Of a stretch of DNA of 64,000 nt, positions 44,107 through 52,353 are shown piece after piece; within the stretch, counting starts at the first letter, position 1; the number at the start of each line of letters is the position of its first letter. Source of the DNA: an uncultured Candidatus Pelagibacter sp. (GTDB taxonomy: Bacteria > Pseudomonadota > Alphaproteobacteria > Pelagibacterales > Pelagibacteraceae). The translations under genes were made by a program, and so were the position numbers. The notes beneath the pieces are model-generated. The model saw nothing but the letters and a program-made list of their open reading frames with translations, searched no databases and had not been told where the DNA came from. The stretch is taken from NCBI GenBank assembly GCA_913030805.1, contig CAJWDL010000001.1:80239-144238 (forward strand), given 5' to 3'.

Positions 44107-44909
44107 TTGAAAATCAGAAAAAATTTAGAATTATTCCCGAAAAAAATCCCAGGATAATTTTACCAAATACACTAACAATAATTGGTGTTTGTATAGGTTT
44201 AAGTTCAATAAAGTTTGCCATGGATCAAAATTATGGCTTGTCAATAATTGCCTTACTAATATCTGGTATTCTAGATACTTTGGACGGCAGAATTGCAAGA
44301 TTAATTAAGGGTACATCAAAGGTCGGCAAAGAGCTAGATTCACTGACCGATGTTGTGAGTTTTGGTGTCGCCCCTGCTTTTATAATGTATTTTTGGACAC
44401 TAAATGAACTTGGAAAATTGGGATGGTTAATTGTGCTGGTGTATGTTGTTTGTTGTGCATTAAGATTAGCACGGTTTAATATTACGACTTACAGCGATGA
44501 TACTTTGTGGAAGCAAAATTTTTTTGAGGGAGTTCCTTCTCCCGCAGGCGCTGGTTTGGTGATGTTGCCATTAGTTTTATATAAGTCTGATATATATAAC
44601 TTTGACCAATATAAGCTATTAATTGTCTCAACAGTTTTTATCGTTACTTCAATTTTGTTGATTAGCAAAGTTCCTACTTATTCTTTTAAACGTATAACAA
44701 TTCCAAGAAGTACTACAATTTTTTTGTTGTTTGGCATTGGTTTATACTTTGGACTGGTATTTGTTTATACCTTCGAAGTTCTTTTTATTACAGGAGTTGT
44801 TTATCTTTGTACAATTCCCGCTAGCTATCTTCATTTTCGAAGACTTAATAGTAAAGAAAAGATTTTAAAGCAGGCTGAACATATTGACGAAACAGAGGAC
44901 ATTCTTTAA
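44103..44909 (+). CDS. pssA: CDP-diacylglycerol-serine O-phosphatidyltransferase
   Basis: A 268-residue membrane enzyme of the CDP-alcohol phosphotransferase family. The catalytic signature D-G-x2-A-R-x8-G-x3-D-x3-D is present as DTLDGRIARLIKGTSKVGKELDSLTD (quoted over the limit only in outline: DGRIAR, GKELDSLTD). An N-terminal IIPEKNPRIILPNTLT segment and about seven hydrophobic helices follow the usual plan. It is translationally coupled to psd, so the two make a phosphatidylethanolamine-synthesis operon. Confidence 0.94.
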   Translation: MIENQKKFRIIPEKNPRIILPNTLTIIGVCIGLSSIKFAMDQNYGLSIIALLISGILDTLDGRIARLIKGTSKVGKELDSLTDVVSFGVAPAFIMYFWTLNELGKLGWLIVLVYVVCCALRLARFNITTYSDDTLWKQNFFEGVPSPAGAGLVMLPLVLYKSDIYNFDQYKLLIVSTVFIVTSILLISKVPTYSFKRITIPRSTTIFLLFGIGLYFGLVFVYTFEVLFITGVVYLCTIPASYLHFRRLNSKEKILKQAEHIDETEDIL

Positions 44910-44911
44910 GA

Positions 44912-45826
44912 ATGAAATCGCAAGCAATCGTAACTCTTGCAGATTCCAATTATTTTGATTTGTTACTTGAACTAATTTCCTCAATAAAACAATTTGAACA
45001 AAGTAAAAATATCGCTATCTGTGTTCTTGACGCAGGTTTAAGGGATGATCAAATTCAGAATTTAAGTAACAAGGTTGAAATAATCAAAAAAGCAAATTGG
45101 GACATTGAAGTTCCAAAATTTAAAATTTTGGGCAAAGAATGGTTAAAAAGCCAAGTCTCCAGAGCTTTTTTACCTGACTATTTTCCCGATTTTAAAAAAT
45201 ATTTATGGATAGATTGCGATGCCTGGGTGAATACTTGGGAATGTGTTGATATTTATTTTAAGGCTTGTGAAAATGGAAAAATTGGCATTACCCAAACAAT
45301 TGGAGCAGGATATAAAGTTTTAACGAGAGTAAAGTGGATTTTTGGGGGTCTAGCTGCAATAAAGTCTCAAAACTATAAGCATGCCAAAAAATCCGGATTT
45401 TCAGAGAATATTGCTCGAAAAATTGCTTTTGCCCCTCACTTGAATATTGGAGTTTTTTCTTTGGAAAAAGATTCTGGATGCTGGAAAATTTGGCAGGAAA
45501 ATCTAAAAAAAACTTTAAAAGCTGGAAGTATTTTTGGATCAGAGGGATTAGCGATAAATAAAAGTGTCTATGTAGATAATGTTAAAACAGAATTTTTGCC
45601 GTTATCATGCAACTGGATAGTAAGCAATGTGTTACCGAAATACGATCAAGAATTAAAAAGTTTTGTAGAACCCTATCTACCAAATACAAAAATTGGCATT
45701 ATGCATCTTGCCGCTGGTATTTGGAAGAACAACAAGGACATGAGGGTAAATAAGGATATAAAGATTCCAATTGAAACTACGCAGGGAAATAAAATTCTCA
45801 AAAGTCTTAGATACGGTATTGTTTAG
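44912..45826 (+). CDS. GT8-like glycosyltransferase family protein
   Basis: A 304-residue soluble protein. The N terminus AIVTLADSNYFDLLLELISS resembles nucleotide-sugar transferases of GT8-like GT-A fold, and YLWIDCDAWVNTWECV carries a D-x-D metal-binding motif. The late LNIGVFSLEKDSGCWKIWQE and IMHLAAGIW stretches also fit. It starts 2 bp after pssA. Its donor, acceptor and role are unknown; a phospholipid headgroup or envelope glycan is possible from context. Confidence 0.72.
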   Translation: MKSQAIVTLADSNYFDLLLELISSIKQFEQSKNIAICVLDAGLRDDQIQNLSNKVEIIKKANWDIEVPKFKILGKEWLKSQVSRAFLPDYFPDFKKYLWIDCDAWVNTWECVDIYFKACENGKIGITQTIGAGYKVLTRVKWIFGGLAAIKSQNYKHAKKSGFSENIARKIAFAPHLNIGVFSLEKDSGCWKIWQENLKKTLKAGSIFGSEGLAINKSVYVDNVKTEFLPLSCNWIVSNVLPKYDQELKSFVEPYLPNTKIGIMHLAAGIWKNNKDMRVNKDIKIPIETTQGNKILKSLRYGIV

Positions 45827-46450
45827 TTGAAAAAAAATAAAATTTCTAAAAATTGGATAAATAAACAAAATAGAGATATTTATGTAAGAGAGTCTAAGGA
45901 CCGAGGTTATAGATCTAGATCAGCATTTAAATTAATTGAAATTGATCAGAGGTTTCATTTTTTATCTAAATCTAGGTTGCTTCTTGATTTAGGATCTGTG
46001 CCAGGAAGCTGGTCACAAGTTGCTTCCAAAAAAATTAAAAATGGAAAAATTTTATCCGTAGATATAAGAGAAATGTTACCAATCAGCAATACCATATTTT
46101 TAAAGGGAGATTTTACTGAATTAGAAACCCAAAATAAAATTATGGAATTTTTTAATACAAAAATAGATACAGTGGTTTCTGACATGGCATCTAATACTAC
46201 AGGCAATAAAGAGCTTGATTCTTTAAGAACTGGTAATTTATGTTTAAATGCACTAGAATTTTCAAGAAAAATTTTGAAGACTAATGCATATTTTGTATCA
46301 AAAATTTTTATGGGTACAATTTTTAAAGAGATTCAGATTCGGGCAAAGGAGATATTTAAAGAGGTATTGATTTTTAAGCCAAAATCAAGCCGAAAAGAAT
46401 CTAAGGAAATTTATATTTTCTGTAAGAATTTAAAGGTTATAAATGACTAG
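45827..46450 (+). CDS. rlmE: 23S rRNA 2'-O-ribose methyltransferase RlmE (FtsJ)
   Basis: A 207-residue SAM-dependent methyltransferase acting on U2552 of 23S rRNA. The motifs are YRSRSAFKLIEIDQRFHFL, the SAM loop LLDLGSVPGSWSQVA, VVSDMASNTTGN with the catalytic Asp, and YFVSKIFMG with the catalytic Lys. The start is a TTG directly after the upstream stop codon; no later start fits the family. Its end overlaps the next gene by 8 bp. Confidence 0.93.
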   Translation: MKKNKISKNWINKQNRDIYVRESKDRGYRSRSAFKLIEIDQRFHFLSKSRLLLDLGSVPGSWSQVASKKIKNGKILSVDIREMLPISNTIFLKGDFTELETQNKIMEFFNTKIDTVVSDMASNTTGNKELDSLRTGNLCLNALEFSRKILKTNAYFVSKIFMGTIFKEIQIRAKEIFKEVLIFKPKSSRKESKEIYIFCKNLKVIND

Positions 46451-46883
46451 ACTTTTTGTTTTACAAATAATTATTGTTTTTTTATTTTTATCAAACAACT
46501 CTATTGCCGCAAATCAAAATATTTTTGATGATGCAAAAATATATTTTGAAAAAAAAGATTATGATCAATCAAAATTTTTGTTTCAAAAATTTTTAGTATT
46601 TAATCCAAAAGATTATTTATCATATTTGTATTTAGCAAAAATATATAAAGAGGAAGATAATAAAAACGAAACAGAAAAAAATTTGAATACTACTTTGCTA
46701 TTGAATCCAAAAAATGAAGAGGCTCTTTTTATGTTAATTGAATTACAATTAGAAAGATCAAATTTTTCAAAAGCAAAAGAATTAAATGAAAAATTTTTAT
46801 TAATTTGTTCGAAATTATGTAATAATAAAAGTATTATCGCTGAAAAAATTAAAAACCTTGAACCTAAAAAGTCCATAAAGTAA
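46443..46883 (+). CDS. Exported TPR-repeat protein
   Basis: A 146-residue protein with an N-terminal signal sequence (FVLQIIIVFLFLSNNSIAA). It has about three tetratricopeptide-like helical pairs (FDDAKIYFEKKDYDQSKFLF, LSYLYLAKIYKEEDNKNETE, EALFMLIELQLERSNFSKAK). It is probably periplasmic and a protein-interaction scaffold. The partner is not known. It overlaps rlmE by 8 bp and is 21 bp before panB. Confidence 0.75.
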   Translation: MTRLFVLQIIIVFLFLSNNSIAANQNIFDDAKIYFEKKDYDQSKFLFQKFLVFNPKDYLSYLYLAKIYKEEDNKNETEKNLNTTLLLNPKNEEALFMLIELQLERSNFSKAKELNEKFLLICSKLCNNKSIIAEKIKNLEPKKSIK

Positions 46884-46904
46884 CGAAAAAATTCATTATA
46901 AATA

Positions 46905-47684
46905 ATGAAAAATAAAAAAATAAGAGAAATTGTCAAAAGAAAGAATAAAAGACCAATTGTCTGTCTTACAGCATATTCAAAAACAATCGCAGAAATTTTA
47001 GATAAGTATTGCGATATAGTTTTAGTTGGAGATTCTCTTGGCATGGTTTTGTATGGAATGAAATCTACAAGAGAGGTTTCTCTTGATATGATGATTAAGC
47101 ATGCAAAGAGTGTAAAAAAAGGTATTTCAAAGAGCATTTTAGTTATCGATATGCCATATCAAACATATAGAAATAAGAAAGAAGCATACAAAAATGCAAA
47201 AAAAATAATCAAATCAACTAAATGTGATGCTTTAAAACTAGAGGGAGGGGAAAAAATTATAAATATCATTAAATATTTAATTAATAAAAATATTCCTGTT
47301 ATGGGACATATAGGTTTGCTGCCACAATCTGAAAGGGGAAAATTCAAGTTTAAAGGAAGAAGTTCATTTGAAAGAAAAAGAATTATTGAAGATGCAAGAT
47401 TATTATCTAAAGCTGGAGTATTTGCGATTGTGATAGAATGCGTTGAAGAAAGTTTAGCTGAAATTATATCAAAATCTATTTCTGTTCCCACTATTGGTAT
47501 AGGCGCATCCAGGCATTGCGATGGCCAGATTTTGGTCACCGATGATTTGCTGGGGTTGAGCAATTTTACACCAAGATTTGTAAAAAAATATTCTAATATA
47601 AAAAAAATGATAAATGAAAGTGTTTTGAGATTTAGACACGATGTTATAAACAAAAACTTTCCAAGTAGAAAAAATATATATTAG
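46905..47684 (+). CDS. panB: 3-methyl-2-oxobutanoate hydroxymethyltransferase
   Basis: A 259-residue enzyme that transfers a hydroxymethyl group from 5,10-methylene-THF to ketoisovalerate for pantothenate synthesis. Motifs are PIVCLTAYSKTIAEIL, IVLVGDSLGMVLYGM, ALKLEGGEKI, MGHIGLLPQS and IGIGASRHCDGQILVTDDLLG. The length is typical. panC is not adjacent. The reaction draws on the same folate C1 pool as the Tdm and YgfZ GcvT-type proteins in this window. Confidence 0.95.
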   Translation: MKNKKIREIVKRKNKRPIVCLTAYSKTIAEILDKYCDIVLVGDSLGMVLYGMKSTREVSLDMMIKHAKSVKKGISKSILVIDMPYQTYRNKKEAYKNAKKIIKSTKCDALKLEGGEKIINIIKYLINKNIPVMGHIGLLPQSERGKFKFKGRSSFERKRIIEDARLLSKAGVFAIVIECVEESLAEIISKSISVPTIGIGASRHCDGQILVTDDLLGLSNFTPRFVKKYSNIKKMINESVLRFRHDVINKNFPSRKNIY

Positions 47685-47698
47685 ACTTTTATAATTTT

Positions 47699-48343
47699 AT
47701 GGATGAAGATTTAGCTGTAATCGCAAAAAATACTAGAAAGGAAGAAATAAAAAATTTTTTTATTAAACATAAAAAAAAAATTTATTTTTTAATGGGCTTA
47801 ATATTGCTAAGTATTTTCTCAGTTTTTTTTTATTTAGACATTGTTAAAAAGCAAAAAGCTGAAGTTGCCAATAAATTTATAAAGGCATCTATAAATTATA
47901 ATTTAAAAGAAGAAGCACATTATACAAAAGAATTTAAAGAAATAATCAATAGTCATGACACAACATACGCTCCCTTAGCACTTTTTTTTTTAATAGATAA
48001 TAAAGTTGTAAGTTCAAATAAAGAAATAAATCACTTATTTGACCAGGTTCTTAATAATGTCAATCTAGAAAAGGAAATTAAAAATCTAGTGATTTATAAA
48101 AAAGCACTTATTAATGCCGATTTTCAACCGGAAAATATAATGATAGAGATTTTAAAACCAGTAATTAATTCTGAAAGCTTTTGGAAGCCTCACTCTTTGC
48201 TGTTACTTGGAGATTATTTTTTATTTAAAGGAGAAAGACAAAAAGCAAAAGATTTTTATTCTCAAATTTTGACATCTCAAAAAACTAATAAGAATATTTT
48301 TAACCAAGCTCAACAAAGAATTCTGAAAAACTATGATGAGTAA
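47699..48343 (+). CDS. YfgM-like membrane-anchored TPR protein
   Basis: A 214-residue protein with one N-terminal transmembrane helix (IYFLMGLILLSIFSVFFYLD) after a short charged cytoplasmic part, then helical TPR-like repeats in the periplasm. This plan and its position directly before a BamB-like gene match YfgM/tetratricopeptide ancillary SecYEG-associated proteins. The 3' end overlaps bamB by 11 bp. Sequence conservation is low, so the call relies on architecture and gene order. Confidence 0.72.
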   Translation: MDEDLAVIAKNTRKEEIKNFFIKHKKKIYFLMGLILLSIFSVFFYLDIVKKQKAEVANKFIKASINYNLKEEAHYTKEFKEIINSHDTTYAPLALFFLIDNKVVSSNKEINHLFDQVLNNVNLEKEIKNLVIYKKALINADFQPENIMIEILKPVINSESFWKPHSLLLLGDYFLFKGERQKAKDFYSQILTSQKTNKNIFNQAQQRILKNYDE

Positions 48344-49658
48344 AGTTTTTAGATCTGTTCTAATATTTTCTTTATCGATTATTCTCTTCGAATGTTCTTT
48401 TGATACCAAAACTGGTATATGGATAGACAAACCAAAACAAAAAGCAGCTAATGTTGCACTAATAAAATTATCTGATGATCAAAATAGGTTTGAAAAAGAG
48501 CTTAATCCTGGACTGACAATTAATATTAATTCTAAAGCAAAAACAAATAAAAAATGGATAATGTCTGGATTAAATTATTTAAATCTTATTTCTCACTTAA
48601 AACTTAGTGGCCGAATTGAAAAATTTTCTAAATATAAATTTTATAAAATTCCACACAGCACAGTCAAAGAGAATCCATTAATTATAGAAGAAAATTATTT
48701 TATTACCGTTGGTGAGAAAGGTTCAATTGTAAAATTTGTTGATAGAAAAAAAGTACATTGGAAGAGAAATATTTATAGCAAAAAGGAGAAAAAGAAAATA
48801 GAAAGCATCTCTCTAGCTCTCTCCAAAGATAAACTGTATGTAATAGATAATTTAGGAAAATACTACGCAATAGATGCAAACACTGGTAAAATTATTTGGG
48901 TTAAACGACATGATGCGTTGTTCAATTCTCAAATAAAAGTCTATAAGGATAAAATATATGCCGTTGATAGCAACAATATGATTAATTGTTTTTCTACAAC
49001 TGACGGAAAGCGAATATGGAAATTTGAAACTCCTTCTACATTTATAAAAACAAATAAAAAACTTTCAATTATTGTAACTCCTAGTTCAGTTTTATTTTCA
49101 AATACAGCGGGCGATATTGCAAAAGTAAATATAGATGATGGTGAATTAAACTGGTTTGTACCAACCCAAAACACTTTAATTCAGCACGAAACAAATTTTT
49201 TAGAAACCTCAGATATTGTTTTGTTTAAAAAAAATATATTCTTTTCAAATAATTTTTCAAAATTATATTCTCTAAATCTAGATTCTGGAATGTTAAATTG
49301 GATACTAAATATTAATTCAAACCTAAGGCCTATTTTAATAGACAATTTGCTATTTACTATATCGCAAGAGGGTTACTTGATAGTGATCGATAATGTTGAA
49401 GGAAAAATTATCAGGTCAAATTATATTCTCGATAAATTTAAAGCAAAACAAAGAAAGAAATTATTTATGCAAGGTTTTTTAATTGCCTCAGATAAAGTAT
49501 ATATAACAACTAATCTTGGTTATTTAATAATCTGCTCTGTTAGTACAGGCAAAGTTGAAAAAGTGTCTAAACTTAGCAACTCTGAATTATCTGAGCCTAT
49601 AATAAGCAACAATCATCTATATGTTTTGACCAATAAATCATTATTTATTTCCAATTAA
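48333..49658 (+). CDS. bamB: BamB-like outer-membrane assembly lipoprotein (PQQ-type beta-propeller)
   Basis: A 441-residue exported protein. The N terminus ends in a lipobox-like IILFECSFD, so the mature protein probably starts at that Cys as a lipoprotein. The body contains repeated propeller blades of the PQQ-binding type (YAIDANTGKIIWVKRHDALF, VDSNNMINCFSTTDGKRIWK, VNIDDGELNWFVPTQN). BamB assists BAM-complex insertion of beta-barrel proteins. The der gene, often next in proteobacteria, is absent here. Confidence 0.82.
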   Translation: MMSKVFRSVLIFSLSIILFECSFDTKTGIWIDKPKQKAANVALIKLSDDQNRFEKELNPGLTININSKAKTNKKWIMSGLNYLNLISHLKLSGRIEKFSKYKFYKIPHSTVKENPLIIEENYFITVGEKGSIVKFVDRKKVHWKRNIYSKKEKKKIESISLALSKDKLYVIDNLGKYYAIDANTGKIIWVKRHDALFNSQIKVYKDKIYAVDSNNMINCFSTTDGKRIWKFETPSTFIKTNKKLSIIVTPSSVLFSNTAGDIAKVNIDDGELNWFVPTQNTLIQHETNFLETSDIVLFKKNIFFSNNFSKLYSLNLDSGMLNWILNINSNLRPILIDNLLFTISQEGYLIVIDNVEGKIIRSNYILDKFKAKQRKKLFMQGFLIASDKVYITTNLGYLIICSVSTGKVEKVSKLSNSELSEPIISNNHLYVLTNKSLFISN

Positions 49659-49716
49659 AAAATATATTTCTTTAAATATATATTCTTAAATGTAAATTAA
49701 TTTAATGCTTTTAATA

Positions 49717-50121
49717 ATGTTGGAAAAACTTGGAAGGAAAAGGTTATTACTGGACCGCGGACCCTCTCATCCCGAATATCACAAAGCAAAACCATGGATG
49801 AATAGATATTATGTGTTATTTAAAAAAAGACCCAAATGGTTTCCTTTTAATATTATAATTCATGAAATGCTGGATAATGATCACGGAGATGGGTTTCATA
49901 ACCATATGTGTCCTTATATAACAATTATGCTAAGGGATGGTTATCAGGAAACCTTAAGTGATGGAAAACACTGGAGACCTCCTGGTTATATTGGTTTTCG
50001 CTCTGCTGACAATCTTCATAAAGTAGAACTGAAAGCAAAAACAAAACCACTCACATTTTTTATTCCAGGGCCTTTTGGTTTGAGAAAAAAACGTCGTGCT
50101 GAATATGATCAGAATTTTTAG
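49717..50121 (+). CDS. Hypothetical cupin-like protein
   Basis: About 134 residues; the ATG at 49717 (MLEKLGRKRLLLDRG) is a likely start, 49705 an alternative. The core HEMLDNDHGDGFHNHMCPYI, with several His, and later GYIGFRSADNLHKVEL resemble a single-domain metal cupin (RmlC-like barrel). No enzyme family was recognised with confidence. The C terminus is basic (FGLRKKRRAEYD). It is 20 bp before yjbQ on the same strand, suggesting shared transcription. Confidence 0.6.
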   Translation: MLEKLGRKRLLLDRGPSHPEYHKAKPWMNRYYVLFKKRPKWFPFNIIIHEMLDNDHGDGFHNHMCPYITIMLRDGYQETLSDGKHWRPPGYIGFRSADNLHKVELKAKTKPLTFFIPGPFGLRKKRRAEYDQNF

Positions 50122-50140
50122 TTTATGAAAAAATAACAAT

Positions 50141-50557
50141 ATGCAAATTTTTTATGAATTGACTGTTAAAACAAAAGGCCAAGGCTTATATAATTTTACA
50201 AAAGAAACCACTGATTGGGTAAAAAAACAAAAAATACATAATGGGATGTTAAATTTGAATATTTTACATACCAGTGCTTCACTCACTATTCAGGAAAACG
50301 CTGATCCAGATGTTCTTTACGATATCAAAAATTTTTTTGATAAATTAATTCCAATGAATAATGCTTTTTATAAGCACACCATGGAAGGCATAGATGATAT
50401 GCCTGCACATTTAAAAACAATGTTAACCAATACTCAACTCACGTTAAGTGTTAAAAATAAAAAACCAATCCTGGGAACATGGCAGGGACTTTATTTGTTT
50501 GAGCATCGACTAAAAAATCAGAACAGAACAATCTCTTATCATTTAATGGGTGATTAA
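50141..50557 (+). CDS. yjbQ: YjbQ/UPF0047 family protein
   Basis: A 138-residue protein of the UPF0047 family. LNILHTSASLTIQENADPDV, DMPAHLKTMLTNTQLTL and LGTWQGLYLFEHR are the three family signatures. Members can show weak thiamine-phosphate synthase activity, but their main role is not settled. It converges with the gmaS-like gene; the stops are separated by 4 bp. Confidence 0.9.
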   Translation: MQIFYELTVKTKGQGLYNFTKETTDWVKKQKIHNGMLNLNILHTSASLTIQENADPDVLYDIKNFFDKLIPMNNAFYKHTMEGIDDMPAHLKTMLTNTQLTLSVKNKKPILGTWQGLYLFEHRLKNQNRTISYHLMGD

Positions 50558-50561
50558 ATAA

Positions 50562-51887
50562 TTAGCAATCCAAGGTATTTAATTTTTCCCAATCTGTGAT
50601 TGGTTTTTCCTTTGAAAAAGTTTCATTGTTGTTAAAATTATTTATCTCATTATTTTTTAATTTTATATAACTGTTGATTATTTTTTCACCAAACGCTTCA
50701 TTTAATTCTCTACTTTCATCAAGTTTTTCTAAGGCGCTTTCCAAATCAGTTGGCAGTTTTTTTAAATGAGGATAATCTCCGTAATCTGTATACATGTTGA
50801 TCATTAAAGGTTTGCCAGGATCTCTTTTGTTGTTCATTCCGTCACTGCCTGCAGCAAGTATCCCTGCTTGTAGTAAATATGGATTTGCAGAACCATCCAT
50901 TAATCTCAATTCAAATCTACCTGCATCAGGTATTCTTATCATGTGAGTTCTATTATTTCCGCTATACGTGATACTACTTGGTGACCAAGTTGCTCCAGAA
51001 GAAGTAGCTGGAGCGTCAATTCTTCTATAGCTATTTATTGTAGGGTTAAAAAAGGCACCCAGTGATTCAGCAGAATGTAAAATACCTCCAAGAAAGTTAT
51101 AAGCTATTTTTGATAAACCAAATTGGTCTCCATTGTCTAAGAATATGTTTTTATTTCCTTGCCAAAGAGAAATGTGTGCATGACATCCATTTCCAGTTAG
51201 GTTTTCAAAAGGTTTTGGCATAAAAGTGGCTCTTAATCCATGTTTTTCAGCAATTGTTTTGACCATAAATTTAAAAAAAACATGCCGATCAGCTGTTTGA
51301 AGGCAGTCAGAATAATCCCAATTCATTTCAAATTGACCATTTGCATCTTCATGATCATTTTGATAAGGGCTCCATCCCAACTGTATCATTGAGTCACATA
51401 TTTCTTTTATCAACTCATATTGACGCATAAGAGCCGACTGGTCGTAACAAGGTTTAGACTGAATATCTCTTTTATCAGCTATTCCTGTGCCTTCATTGTT
51501 GATTAGAAAATACTCACATTCAACACCTGATTTCATTATCAGGTTTTTTTTACCTAATCTTTCTATTTGTTTTTTCAACATTATACGTGGAGATGCATCC
51601 ACTGGCTTATTGTTCATCCACAAATCTGAAGCAAGCCATCCAACTTCTTTATTCCATGGTAATAAAATCAAACTATCAGGATCAGGTATTGCAAACATGT
51701 CAGGATCTGCGGGGGTCATATCCAACCAAGTAGCAAATCCAGCAAATCCAGCTCCGTTTTTTTGCATGTCTTTGACAGCGCCTGCTGGAACTAACTTTGA
51801 TCTTAATACACCAAATAGATCAACAAAACTTATTAAAAAATACTTAATTTTTTTTTGTTTCGCAATTGATGCTAAATTTTTTGCCAT
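50562..51887 (-). CDS. gmaS: Glutamine-synthetase-like ligase, probable gamma-glutamylmethylamide synthetase (GmaS)
   Basis: A 441-residue type-III-like glutamine synthetase homologue. FVDLFGVLRSKLVPAGAV and AGFATWLDMTPADPDMFAIP open the protein; the catalytic part has GVECEYFLI, YQNDHEDANGQFEMNWDYSD, GNGCHAHISLW and DAGRFELRLMDGSANPYLL. This pattern matches GlnT and GmaS enzymes, which are hard to separate by eye. The nearby mgsABC and Amt genes favour GmaS: ATP-dependent joining of glutamate and methylamine. Upstream lie a 48-aa membrane ORF and a terminator, so it probably has its own promoter. Confidence 0.75.
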   Translation of the reverse strand: MAKNLASIAKQKKIKYFLISFVDLFGVLRSKLVPAGAVKDMQKNGAGFAGFATWLDMTPADPDMFAIPDPDSLILLPWNKEVGWLASDLWMNNKPVDASPRIMLKKQIERLGKKNLIMKSGVECEYFLINNEGTGIADKRDIQSKPCYDQSALMRQYELIKEICDSMIQLGWSPYQNDHEDANGQFEMNWDYSDCLQTADRHVFFKFMVKTIAEKHGLRATFMPKPFENLTGNGCHAHISLWQGNKNIFLDNGDQFGLSKIAYNFLGGILHSAESLGAFFNPTINSYRRIDAPATSSGATWSPSSITYSGNNRTHMIRIPDAGRFELRLMDGSANPYLLQAGILAAGSDGMNNKRDPGKPLMINMYTDYGDYPHLKKLPTDLESALEKLDESRELNEAFGEKIINSYIKLKNNEINNFNNNETFSKEKPITDWEKLNTLDC

Positions 51888-51895
51888 AAAACAAA

Positions 51896-52042
51896 TTATT
51901 TAAAAATAAAATCTTTGTAAAAAATTATTAAAACAACGGCAATAATCATTATTGCCAAGTAAACTCCATACTTTGCTTTTGGAAAAGCAATTCTGCTCAT
52001 TCGATGAGGTATTTCAGTTTTTTTCTGATCTTCATCATGCAT
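51896..52042 (-). CDS. Unlisted 48-aa single-helix membrane protein
   Basis: Not in the ORF track. On the minus strand an ATG opens a 48-codon frame reading MHDEDQKKTEIPHRMSRIAF, then a hydrophobic helix (VYLAIMIIAVVLIIFY) and a short basic tail (KDFIFK). It lies between the terminator after the amt unit and gmaS, ending 8 bp before the gmaS start. The spacing, charge distribution and clear helix suggest a real small gene co-transcribed with gmaS. No family was recognised. Confidence 0.5.
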   Translation of the reverse strand: MHDEDQKKTEIPHRMSRIAFPKAKYGVYLAIMIIAVVLIIFYKDFIFK

Positions 52043-52065
52043 AACAATTTTTTTAAATTTAACTC

Positions 52066-52097
52066 AAAAAAAAGGGCGCTAGCAAAACCAGCGCCCT
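52066..52097 (-). terminator. Rho-independent terminator of the amt transcript
   Basis: On the minus strand, AGGGCGCT, a 9-nt loop and AGCGCCC are followed by eight T. The GC-rich stem is conspicuous in this AT-rich sequence. It ends the mgs-amt-small-protein transcript before the 48-aa ORF and gmaS. Confidence 0.88.
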
Positions 52098-52119
52098 AAA
52101 TTTTTAATATTTTATAATA

Positions 52120-52341
52120 TTACCATTCAGTAATATTACTTTTATAGTCATTAGCTCCATATTTCTTTTTAGCTAATTTCTGATGTTCTTCATCTTCTCC
52201 AGTAGCTGTAGCGATAGTCCACCATATCCAGAAAACGATACCAGCAAGTACCCACCACAGTTCGGTTCCAACGTAAGGATAAACTTGTCCTGCCACCTCA
52301 CTTGCGGTCAGATGATCAACCCAATTTGTTAATGTAGCCAT
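52120..52341 (-). CDS. Amt-associated small membrane protein, 73 aa
   Basis: A 73-residue protein with one strongly hydrophobic, Trp-rich helix (WWVLAGIVFWIWWTIATATG) between an N-terminal part (LTNWVDHLTASEVAGQVYPY) and a charged tail (DEEHQKLAKKKYGANDYK). It starts 12 bp after the Amt stop and is followed by the terminator, so it is co-transcribed with Amt. No family was recognised. It may be an accessory subunit or regulator of the transporter; no PII/GlnK gene is beside this Amt. Confidence 0.7.
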   Translation of the reverse strand: MATLTNWVDHLTASEVAGQVYPYVGTELWWVLAGIVFWIWWTIATATGEDEEHQKLAKKKYGANDYKSNITEW

Positions 52342-52353
52342 ATAGTTCCTCCT

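Noticed and set aside
46613-47653. Long minus-strand ORFs (174 and 164 aa) opposite the TPR gene and panB
   Set aside because: Shadows caused by low stop-codon density on the complement of AT-rich genes; panB on the plus strand is unmistakable.
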